From NCBI GenBank assembly GCA_022822685.1, contig JAJEAQ010000662.1, forward strand, positions 1 through 10,481: 10,481 nucleotides of DNA, read 5' to 3'. Positions 1 through 5,664 of the stretch are shown here, piece by piece. Position 1 is the first letter of the stretch. Each line of letters opens with the position of its first letter. Made by a program: the position numbers and the translations under genes. The stretch is from Trichodesmium sp. jk18x7bins.61. GTDB taxonomy: Bacteria > Cyanobacteriota > Cyanobacteriia > Cyanobacteriales > Microcoleaceae. Under the pieces are notes generated by a model. The model was not told the origin of the DNA and made no database searches. It saw nothing but the letters and a program-made list of their open reading frames with translations.

Positions 1-3
1 TAG

Positions 4-213
4 CTAAAACTGGTTGCCAAATACCAAAATTGGAAATGCCTGATTTGTGGAGACAGCCTATTCAACTCTGAAGAAATAGAAACCCATCATATAATACCTG
101 TGAAGGAAGGAGGAACTGATGACAAGGAGAATCTGATCCATATGCACAGAGCGTGTCATATTCATGTCGGCGACAGGCTCAACAGGTACATTCAAAAAGC
201 CAAGGATTGTTGA
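4..213 (+). CDS. Group II intron-encoded protein, C-terminal HNH endonuclease domain (partial)
   Basis: In frame 1 the sequence encodes about 70 residues ending at TGA 211-213. It has the HNH layout of group II intron proteins: a WKCLICG zinc knuckle, then ETHHIIP with the catalytic His, then GGTDDKENL with the conserved Asn, then RACH with the second zinc pair. In the family this domain nicks the second DNA strand so that reverse transcription can be primed during retrohoming. The frame has a TAG at 1-3, where the homologous stretch in intron B is open, so either the protein is already broken here or its frame shifts just before the window. After the CH motif the usual tail is replaced by a short stretch encoded by a dispersed repeat (161-184), leaving an unusual ending HVGDRLNRYIQKAKDC. 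The RT and maturase domains are outside the window. Confidence 0.8.
   Translation, partial: LKLVAKYQNWKCLICGDSLFNSEEIETHHIIPVKEGGTDDKENLIHMHRACHIHVGDRLNRYIQKAKDC
161..184 (+). repeat. Small dispersed repeat, copy 1 (inside HNH coding sequence)
   Basis: A 24-base stretch identical to 1977-2000. It contains TGTCGGCGACA, an inverted repeat with an odd centre. It is read in frame as HVGDRLN at the end of the intron A protein, beyond the last zinc-binding motif. The flanking bases of the two copies differ, which sets the length at 24 bases. Confidence 0.8.
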
Positions 214-229
214 GCTGGAAGTAAGGCCC

Positions 230-263
230 CAGCCGTGTGATGGGAAACTGTCACCCACGGTTC
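230..263 (+). ncRNA. Group II intron A, ribozyme domain V
   Basis: A 34-base element aligned base for base with domain V of intron B. It keeps the catalytic AGC (231-233), the GAAA tetraloop and the CGGTT lower strand. Two pairs that are good in intron B are lost: the terminal pair is C230/C263, and one upper-stem pair becomes T/C. The fold is probably still recognisable but weakened. It starts 16 bases after the stop codon of the intron protein. Confidence 0.85.
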
Positions 264-346
264 AAAGGGGAGGGGAGAGGAGTAATCCTCATTGAGCCTG
301 TCGCGCGACCTGAAAGCTCCGACTGGGGTCGGCCACCTGACCCGAT
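264..346 (+). ncRNA. Group II intron A, domain VI with extra hairpins
   Basis: The base stem pairs GGG-AGG with CCT-CCC and leaves A340, seven bases from the 3' end, as the likely branch-point adenosine. The normal tip is GAGGA-GTAA-TCCTC (276-289). Two further structures follow it before the 3' strand: an inverted copy of the small dispersed repeat (292-314) and a perfect hairpin CCGAC-TGGG-GTCGG (319-332). Domain VI is therefore about twice the usual size. Confidence 0.7.
292..314 (-). repeat. Small dispersed repeat, inverted copy in domain VI of intron A
   Basis: TTGAGCCTGTCGC (292-304) is the exact reverse complement of part of the 161-184 / 1977-2000 repeat. The match continues through CGAC and TGAA after one inserted G and one substitution. 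The centre GTCGCGCGAC is itself palindromic. Confidence 0.65.
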
Positions 347-717
347 ACGTAAGTGAAGTTAGTGTCTAAACTACGTTATACACAAAAAGCCAAATTATCC
401 CTGTCAGGCTGTACCAAAAAGGTGAGTAGATGGGGTAAGTAATAGTCGGTTACGCACCCGTGAAAACAAAAGTCTACCGTAGAATAGCTAACCATCCTAA
501 CATCCTGATAACTTCAAACAATACAACAGGGTAAGCCCTACAAGGTATTATGGGAAGTCGATTACCACAAGTAGGTCTGAGGCAACAAAGACAGAATCCC
601 TTGGAGGGTAAAGGATGGAGTAAGAAGGGAAAGCCACTTCATTACAAAGTGGATAACGGTACTCTTTTTGCCGTTGACTGAAAGGAATAGCAGACTTACT
701 CTGGGTCTTATACGAAA
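347..717 (+). ncRNA. Group II intron B, 5' ribozyme region (parts of domains I-III)
   Basis: There is no coding potential in this 371-base stretch. Its composition and motifs fit the region upstream of this class of intron protein: a GTCTACCGTAG segment, ATGGGAAGTCGATT near 549-562, a purine-rich CCCTTGGAGGGTAAAGG segment (598-614) and a hairpin AACGG...CCGTT near 654-675. The domain assignment is from memory of related introns, not from a covariance model. The first ~150-200 bases of domain I appear to be missing. Confidence 0.55.
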
Positions 718-2442
718 GTGAACTTGACCAGGAAACTAAACGGAATGGAAAGTTTGGTATTAAGTGAAAAGTTAATAAATGGACATGACGGAAACCTTAA
801 AGAGTGGAGTCAAATTGATTGGAGAGAAGCTCGAAAGCGTGTTAAGAATCTGCGGGAAAGAATCTTTCGTGCCAGAAAACTTGGTCAGTGGAAGCAGTTG
901 AGAAGACTGCAGAAATTGTTAATAAGAAGCCGAGCCTACCTATTGCTGACAGTGGGACAAATCACTCAAGTCAATCAAGGCAAGGCGACCTCTGGAGTAG
1001 ACAAAGAGGTGATTAACACGGCCGAACAAAGAATGAAACTTGTCAACGATTGGAAAATGCCAAAGGCCAACCCCACAAGACGGGTATACATCCCAAAATC
1101 TAACGGTAAGAAACGTCCCCTAGGCATTCCCACCATAAGGGATAGAGTCGCACAAGCAATAGTCAAACAAGCACGCTTAACCTGAATGGGAAGCAGTGTT
1201 TGAAGCTAACTCCTATGGTTTCCCACAGGAAGAAGTTGTCATGATGCCATCGAACAATGTTTCATCAGACTCAGAGGTGGAAATAGTGAATACACCTCGA
1301 AAGATAGTTGGGTTCTAGACGCTGCTCTTAAAGGATTCTTTGACAACATAGCCCATGAAACTATTCTCAAAATGATAGGCTCGTTCCCATGGGGTGAACA
1401 GATCAGAGAATGGCTAAAAGCTGGATTTATCGATGGTGGTGTCCAAAAGCCCACTGAGACAGGTACTCCTCAAGGAGGCGTGATTAGTCCATTGTTAGCA
1501 AACATAGGGCTGCACGGGTGGGAAGAATTTATCAAGAAAATCAACCCAAAGCTTTGGGTTGATCCGATATGCAGATGACTTCCTAGTTACTGCCAAAGAC
1601 AAGGAATCTTTGGCAGATGTACTGATTCAGCTAAAGCAATGGATGTCAAGCAGAGGACTTGAAATCAGCAGGGAGAAAACCAAAATTGTTCAAATAGATG
1701 ATGGGTTTAATTACCTCGGATTCAATCTACGCCATTACAACGGCAAGTTGTTAATCAAACCACAGAAAGAAAAAGTCCTAGACTTCTGTAAGTCTGTTGG
1801 CCAGAAAATTCTCTCACTAATAGGTGAAAAACAAGAAGTAGTTATCCAAACCCTGAATCCTATTCTCCGAGGTTTTGCCAACTACTACAGAGGGGTAGTA
1901 AGCAAAGAAACCTTCAGTTACATCAGTCACCGAATATGGCGAGACCTCTGGCGTTATGCTCAAGGTCGGCATCCCTTTCATGTCGGCGACAGGCTCAACA
2001 AAGGTAAAAAGTGGATTAAGAATCGTTATTTTGGCAGAATCAAGAAACGTGACTGGACTTTTATGTGTCAAGTGCCTGGTAAAAGAGAGGGTGAAAAAAA
2101 CTCTTGACCCTCTACGACGTTGCCAATACACCCATCGTAAGGCACATCAAAGTCAAAGGAACATCGAGTTCTGACGACCCCGAACTCCATGAAGACTGGG
2201 AAAAACGCAGAACCAAAACAGGGAAAAATCACAAAGCCCAAGGTTCCAAAAAGGACAAGTTAGCCAAAGAACAAAATTGGAAATGCCCTGTCTGCGGTGA
2301 ACACCTATTTAACGGAGAGATGATTGAAATCAACCACATAGTATGTGTTAAGGATGGAGGAACGGATGACACTGAAAACCTCAGCCATGTACATAAAATC
2401 TGTCACAAGCAGGTGCATTCCCAATCCAAGTTGAAGGCTTGA
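718..2442 (+). pseudogene. Group II intron B reverse transcriptase/maturase/HNH, frame-disrupted
   Basis: Reading across the breaks gives a full-length intron protein (about 575 codons). In order: the N-terminal region from the GTG at 718; the RT fingers with VYIPKSNGKKRPLGIP (1084-1131); a broken DAALKGFFDN; GTPQGGVISPLLAN (about 1462-1503); YADD (1568-1579); FNYLGFNL; the maturase X domain with GFANYYRGVVS and IWRDLWRYAQGRHP; and an HNH domain with CPVCG, NHIV, GGTDDTENL and KICH. The frame is lost near 1170-1185, restored near 1223, shifts again near 1555 with apparent loss of the linker before YADD, and shifts at an A7 run (2094-2100) before the HNH part. The RT motif A Asp, normally DAD(I/L)KG, is Ala (GCT 1324-1326), removing a metal-binding residue. 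A 24-base repeat adds about seven codons (1977-2000). It cannot give an active RT; the HNH segment (2104-2442) is open and complete. Confidence 0.9.
1977..2000 (+). repeat. Small dispersed repeat, copy 2 (inside maturase coding sequence)
   Basis: Identical over 24 bases to 161-184. Here it is read in frame as FHVGDRLN, between GRHP and KGKKWIKNRYF, where related maturases run directly from RRHP to NKSxKW. The added length is a multiple of three, so the insertion itself did not shift the frame. Confidence 0.85.
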
Positions 2443-2452
2443 AGTAAGGCTT

Positions 2453-2486
2453 GAGCCGTATGATGGGAAACTGTCACGTACGGTTC
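2453..2486 (+). ncRNA. Group II intron B, ribozyme domain V
   Basis: A canonical 34-base domain V. GAGCCGTATG pairs with CGTACGGTTC (with G-T wobbles), an ATG/TGT internal bulge separates the upper stem, and a GAAA tetraloop caps it. The catalytic AGC triad is at 2454-2456. It begins 10 bases after the stop codon of the intron protein. All pairs hold, so this core may still fold. Confidence 0.9.
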
Positions 2487-2543
2487 AAAGGGGAGGGGAT
2501 GGAGGCAACTCCTGTTTCGGCGACAGCTGAAACCTGACCCGAC
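2487..2543 (+). ncRNA. Group II intron B, domain VI with inserted hairpin
   Basis: The basal pairing of GGG-AGG with CCT-CCC leaves A2537 bulged, seven bases from the 3' end, as the expected branch point. The tip is GGAG-GCAA-CTCC (2501-2512). A second hairpin (2515-2532), a member of the CGGCGACAG repeat family, sits between that tip and the 3' strand. Confidence 0.8.
2515..2532 (+). repeat. Small palindromic repeat in domain VI of intron B
   Basis: TTTCGGCGACAGCTGAAA folds into a 7-pair stem (one G-T) with a GACA loop. It matches the reverse complement of 2646-2663 at 17 of 18 positions and shares CGGCGACAG with copies 1 and 2. Confidence 0.7.
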
Positions 2544-2645
2544 AGAACACGCTGTAAAAATAAGGTTGTGATAGCTCAGTCTAAAACTTACCTTGTTGAC
2601 AAGGAACTTCCGGGAGTCTCTACAGGTTTGAGTTTTCTAAACTGT

Positions 2646-2663
2646 TTTCGGCTGTCGCCGAAA
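2646..2663 (-). repeat. Small palindromic repeat in the rpoC1 upstream spacer
   Basis: TTTCGGC-TGTC-GCCGAAA is a perfect 7-pair hairpin with a four-base loop. It is the reverse orientation of the domain VI element at 2515-2532 (17 of 18 identical), only about 115 bases away. Confidence 0.75.
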
Positions 2664-2767
2664 TGAAACACTAAACTAATTGAATTTGTAGCTCCTCCGC
2701 AGGAAGCCAACGTGTAGGTTCACGAAAAGTGATCTTGTATGAGGATTAGGGTTAAAGACTCCGGTGT

Positions 2768-2821
2768 GTAGATAATGGTTGTGCTTGTGAATTGAGCTTT
2801 ACAAGCACAACCATTATCTAC
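2768..2821. repeat. Perfect 21-base inverted repeat
   Basis: Arms 2768-2788 (starting GTAGATAATGG) and 2801-2821 (ending CCATTATCTAC) are exact reverse complements around a 12-base loop. One G-T and two A-T pairs can extend the stem inward to about 24 pairs. No T run follows on either strand, so a Rho-independent terminator is unlikely. A small palindromic element, a structured RNA or a remnant of a mobile element are all possible. Confidence 0.85.
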
Positions 2822-3124
2822 CGCGAGAGAATTCTACAAGGTGCTTTCACAGAGGAGATGTTTGTAGAGTTAGTGGTAATATCATGTCTCATTTAATTCC
2901 AAGCCAGTGTGTAGAAGCTTGGGGGATTCTTGCAGGAACGGTTGACTTACTAGGAAACTGGGTTTTAAGCCTTCCTTTTTTAGGGGTAATTTTACCCTAT
3001 AAAAATGCTGCTAGTTGCTCTAAGTTTTTTTATTTCTCTAGTTTGGGCGCCGCATCGCAACTACAAACAAAGATTTTTGGTTCGGTTGAGATGAAAATGC
3101 GATGAAGCTTTAACCTACTAATAG

Positions 3125-3132
3125 GCGATCGC
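3125..3132. repeat. HIP1 octamer GCGATCGC
   Basis: Exact match to the highly iterated palindrome of cyanobacterial genomes, in the spacer upstream of rpoC1. It supports the taxonomic assignment. Confidence 0.85.
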
Positions 3133-3158
3133 TTAGTCAGAATTCACAGTTGGTCAAT

Positions 3159-3187
3159 TTGAAAGAGGATTTTTACCTTCATAAAAC
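3159..3187 (+). promoter_or_regulatory. Weak candidate sigma-70-type promoter upstream of rpoC1
   Basis: TTGAAA (3159-3164; 5 of 6 to consensus) and TAAAAC (3182-3187; 4 of 6) are 17 bases apart, about 170 bases before the rpoC1 start. A local promoter would make sense because rpoB is not adjacent, but matches this weak occur by chance in AT-rich DNA. Confidence 0.2.
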
Positions 3188-3358
3188 ATTGTTGTGTACA
3201 AATTTTTAAGAGGTTTGGGGGACAGGAAACTGAAGCCCCTGTGAAAAAAGTCAGAAGAGAAGATGTAGAGATTAGTACTTAATTTTTATCCCTATTCCTT
3301 CTTCCTGATAGCAAAGCGAGTTAATTTTTTGTTGAGTGATATTTATTGATTTACGAAA

Positions 3359-5383
3359 ATGCCAAAACTTGAACAAAGATTTGATTATGTCAAAATTGGG
3401 TTAGCCTCTCCAGATAGGATTCGTTTGTGGGGCGAAAGAACTTTACCAAATGGTACTGTGGTAGGAGAAGTAACTAAGCCAGAAACTATCAACTACCGGA
3501 CTCTCAAGCCAGAAATGGATGGGTTGTTTTGTGAGCGAATATTTGGTCCAGCGAAGGATTGGGAATGCCATTGTGGAAAGTATAAGCGGGTTCGACATCG
3601 GGGTATCGTTTGTGAAAGATGTGGAGTAGAAGTAACTGAGTCAAGGGTGCGCCGTCATCGTATGGGATATATTAAGTTGGCAGCACCAGTTACTCATGTT
3701 TGGTATCTCAAAGGTATTCCGAGTTATATGGCAATTTTGTTAGATATGCCATTGCGGGATGTAGAGCAAATTGTTTACTTCAATGCTTATGTGGTATTGA
3801 ATCAAGGAAACCACGAAAGTTTGAATTATAAGCAACTTTTGACAGAAGATGTTTGGCTAGAAATTGAAGAGCAAATATATAGTGAAGAGTCGGAAATAGT
3901 AGGAGTTGAAGTTGGTATTGGTGCTGAAGCTTTAAAGGTTTTATTGCAAAATATTAATCTAACAGAAGAGGCTGAAAAACTACGAGAAGAAATTGCTAAT
4001 TCTAAAGGGCAAAAACGAGCCAAGTTAATCAAACGTTTACGGGTAATTGATAATTTTATCGCTACAGGTTCAAGGCCAGATTGGATGGTTTTGGATGTGA
4101 TTCCAGTCATTCCTCCTGATTTGCGTCCGATGGTACAGTTGGATGGTGGTCGGTTTGCAACTAGCGATTTGAATGACCTTTATCGACGAGTGATTAATCG
4201 TAATAATCGCTTGGCAAGATTACAGGAAATTTTAGCACCTGAGATTATTATCCGCAACGAAAAACGCATGTTGCAGGAAGCAGTTGATGCTTTAATTGAT
4301 AATGGGCGCCGAGGTCGAACTGTGGTAGGTGTAAATAACAGACCTTTGAAATCTTTGAGTGATATTATTGAAGGAAAACAGGGTCGTTTTCGGCAAAACT
4401 TGTTAGGTAAACGGGTTGATTATTCAGGGCGTTCGGTAATTGTTGTCGGACCAAAGTTAGCAATTAATCAATGTGGTTTACCACGAGAAATGGCAATTGA
4501 GCTGTTTCAACCTTTTGTGATTCATCGCTTGATTCGTCAAGGGTTAGTTAATAATATTAAAGCTGCTAAAAAATTGATTCAAAGGGGAGAGCCGAATGTT
4601 TGGGATGTGTTAGAGGAGGTGATTGATAGTCATCCAGTGATGTTAAACCGTGCCCCAACTTTGCACAGATTAGGGATTCAAGCTTTTGAACCTATTTTAG
4701 TGGAAGGTAGAGCAATTCAATTGCATCCTTTAGTTTGTCCAGCGTTTAATGCTGACTTTGATGGAGACCAAATGGCTGTTCATGTTCCTTTGTCTCTGGA
4801 GTCGCAAGCTGAGGCGAGGTTGTTAATGTTGGCGTCGAATAATATTTTGTCTCCAGCAACTGGCAAACCAATTATTACACCTTCTCAAGATATGGTGTTA
4901 GGTTGTTATTATCTCACAGCAGAAAACCATAAACTTCAAAGTGGAAAGGAAATTTATTTTTCTAGCCTTGAAGATGTAATTTTAGCTTATGAAAATGGTC
5001 AGATAGACTTGCATACTTATCTTTATTTAAGGTTGCCTGTTGATATGGAGGTGGAAACTGATAAGTCAGAAGAAATGCCTCCGGAGATAGAAAAGATATC
5101 TGATGAAGTAGTGCTTAAAATTTATTGGATGCCATTAGATAGTAAGATACTACCTGAGACTTTAGGAAAATTAAAATCAGAGCAAACTCTAGAAAATGGA
5201 GAAGTTGTCAAGGGTTATCATCTGTATCGAATCCACTACAACGAACATGGAGAGATCAAGAAGGTTTATATTAAATCTCGCCAAGTTAGAGAGATAAATG
5301 GAGAACCAATTACACAGTTTGTTGTGACTACACCAGGTCGGATAATTATCAATCAAACAATTCAAACTGTTCTTTATAGTTAG
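3359..5383 (+). CDS. rpoC1: DNA-directed RNA polymerase subunit gamma (RpoC1)
   Basis: N-terminal part of the split cyanobacterial beta-prime subunit of RNA polymerase, in the cytoplasmic core enzyme. The ATG start is fixed by the family N-terminus (MPKLEQRFDYVKIGLASP). The clamp zinc site is visible: C70, C72, C85, C88. The lid/rudder and switch regions follow (RPDWMVLDVIPVIPPDLRPMVQLDGGRFATSDLNDLYRR, about 239-277; then GRRGRTVVG and GKQGRFRQNLLGKRVDYSGRSVIVVGP, to about 365). The active-site loop NADFDGDQM has the Mg-binding D466, D468 and D470. The protein is 674 residues, against roughly 620-630 in other cyanobacteria; the excess is an acidic and charged stretch at about 560-650, before the conserved end TTPGRIIINQTIQ. 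No good Shine-Dalgarno sequence is seen. Normally it is cotranscribed after rpoB, which is absent upstream here; rpoC2 follows after 281 bases. Confidence 0.98.
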   Translation: MPKLEQRFDYVKIGLASPDRIRLWGERTLPNGTVVGEVTKPETINYRTLKPEMDGLFCERIFGPAKDWECHCGKYKRVRHRGIVCERCGVEVTESRVRRHRMGYIKLAAPVTHVWYLKGIPSYMAILLDMPLRDVEQIVYFNAYVVLNQGNHESLNYKQLLTEDVWLEIEEQIYSEESEIVGVEVGIGAEALKVLLQNINLTEEAEKLREEIANSKGQKRAKLIKRLRVIDNFIATGSRPDWMVLDVIPVIPPDLRPMVQLDGGRFATSDLNDLYRRVINRNNRLARLQEILAPEIIIRNEKRMLQEAVDALIDNGRRGRTVVGVNNRPLKSLSDIIEGKQGRFRQNLLGKRVDYSGRSVIVVGPKLAINQCGLPREMAIELFQPFVIHRLIRQGLVNNIKAAKKLIQRGEPNVWDVLEEVIDSHPVMLNRAPTLHRLGIQAFEPILVEGRAIQLHPLVCPAFNADFDGDQMAVHVPLSLESQAEARLLMLASNNILSPATGKPIITPSQDMVLGCYYLTAENHKLQSGKEIYFSSLEDVILAYENGQIDLHTYLYLRLPVDMEVETDKSEEMPPEIEKISDEVVLKIYWMPLDSKILPETLGKLKSEQTLENGEVVKGYHLYRIHYNEHGEIKKVYIKSRQVREINGEPITQFVVTTPGRIIINQTIQTVLYS

Positions 5384-5664
5384 AAGCACCTATGAAAAAC
5401 CCAGCCAATCAGATGACATTTTTAGGATTGTCTTTCAAAGGTTGCAGATAGAGAATCGGGAATACCTCGCCAGGGAGTTATGGCAGTTTTGACATGACTA
5501 CAGAAGCAGCAATCAGTGTCGTCAAATTTGAGGATTCACAGAACTGATATTTGTGGTCTATATTCGTGAAAACTGCTATAAATTATTCCCAACTAACAAC
5601 TTCCAATTCCCTGATCAACTTGAGCTATTTATTGGTAAACTAACAAAATTAAAAGCTAAAAAAT
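5384..5664 (+). other. 281-base rpoC1-rpoC2 spacer
   Basis: No coding potential. The middle 104 bases (5478-5581) are bounded by imperfect inverted repeats and look like a miniature transposable element. The remainder is AT-rich with no clear terminator, promoter or ribosome binding site. The gap is large for two subunits that are normally closely linked in one operon. Confidence 0.7.
5478..5581. mobile_element. Possible MITE in the rpoC1-rpoC2 spacer
   Basis: TTATGGCAGTTTTGAC (5478-5493) and GTGAAAACTGCTATAA (5566-5581) are inverted repeats matching at 14 of 16 positions, enclosing 72 bases with no reading frame. TA dinucleotides near both outer ends would fit the TA target duplication of IS630/Tc1-type elements. 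No second copy is in the window, so mobility is inferred from the ends only. Confidence 0.4.

Larger units (their letters stand above)
1..346 (+). mobile_element. Group II intron A, 3' end (cut by the window edge)
   Basis: This is the last part of a bacterial group II intron: the end of its encoded protein (HNH domain), then ribozyme domain V (230-263) and domain VI (264-346). The likely 3' splice end is the AT at 345-346, within CCTGACCCGAT, which closely matches CCTGACCCGAC at the end of intron B (2533-2543). The 5' part lies outside the window, so completeness and activity cannot be judged. Its DNA runs straight into sequence that looks like the interior of intron B's 5' ribozyme part, so the two introns are either nested or in tandem. 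Confidence 0.85.
347..2543 (+). mobile_element. Group II intron B (RT-maturase-HNH type), decayed
   Basis: The second group II intron holds 5' ribozyme sequence, a broken RT-maturase-HNH gene (718-2442), domain V (2453-2486) and domain VI ending with AC at 2542-2543. The 3' end is well placed by CCTGACCCGAC and the bulged A2537. The 5' end is not: no clear GTGCG-type start is visible, and only 371 bases lie between the end of intron A and the GTG start, less than the roughly 500-600 I would expect for domains I-III. Intron B is therefore either 5'-truncated or split by intron A inserting into it. No host gene is recognisable on either side. Confidence 0.75.
2544..3358 (+). other. 815-base spacer between intron B and rpoC1
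   Basis: No gene is supported here. The stretch holds a perfect small hairpin (2646-2663), minor hairpins such as CCTTGTTGACAAGG (about 2591-2604), a perfect 21-pair inverted repeat (2768-2821), one HIP1 octamer and a weak candidate promoter. A 73-codon open frame at 2884-3105 resembles no family I know and has no clear ribosome binding site; I treat it as chance. The expected neighbour rpoB is not found, nor is a remnant of it. Confidence 0.7.

Noticed and set aside
1817..2131. 104-codon open frame on the minus strand across the maturase domain
   Set aside because: Antisense to the recognisable maturase and HNH start; no independent support.
2564..2640. tRNA-like start (GGTTGTGATAGCTCAGT) followed by small hairpins and a GGTTTGAG segment
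   Set aside because: No D-stem partner, no valid anticodon arm and no acceptor 3' strand; it cannot be folded as a cloverleaf.
2768..2821. The perfect inverted repeat read as a Rho-independent terminator
   Set aside because: No T run follows the stem on either strand, and there is no gene just upstream to terminate.
2884..3105. 73-codon open frame in the spacer before rpoC1
   Set aside because: No recognisable family or convincing ribosome binding site, and codon choice and composition look like the surrounding non-coding DNA.
3826..4110. 94-codon open frame on the minus strand inside rpoC1
   Set aside because: Antisense shadow of conserved RpoC1 sequence.
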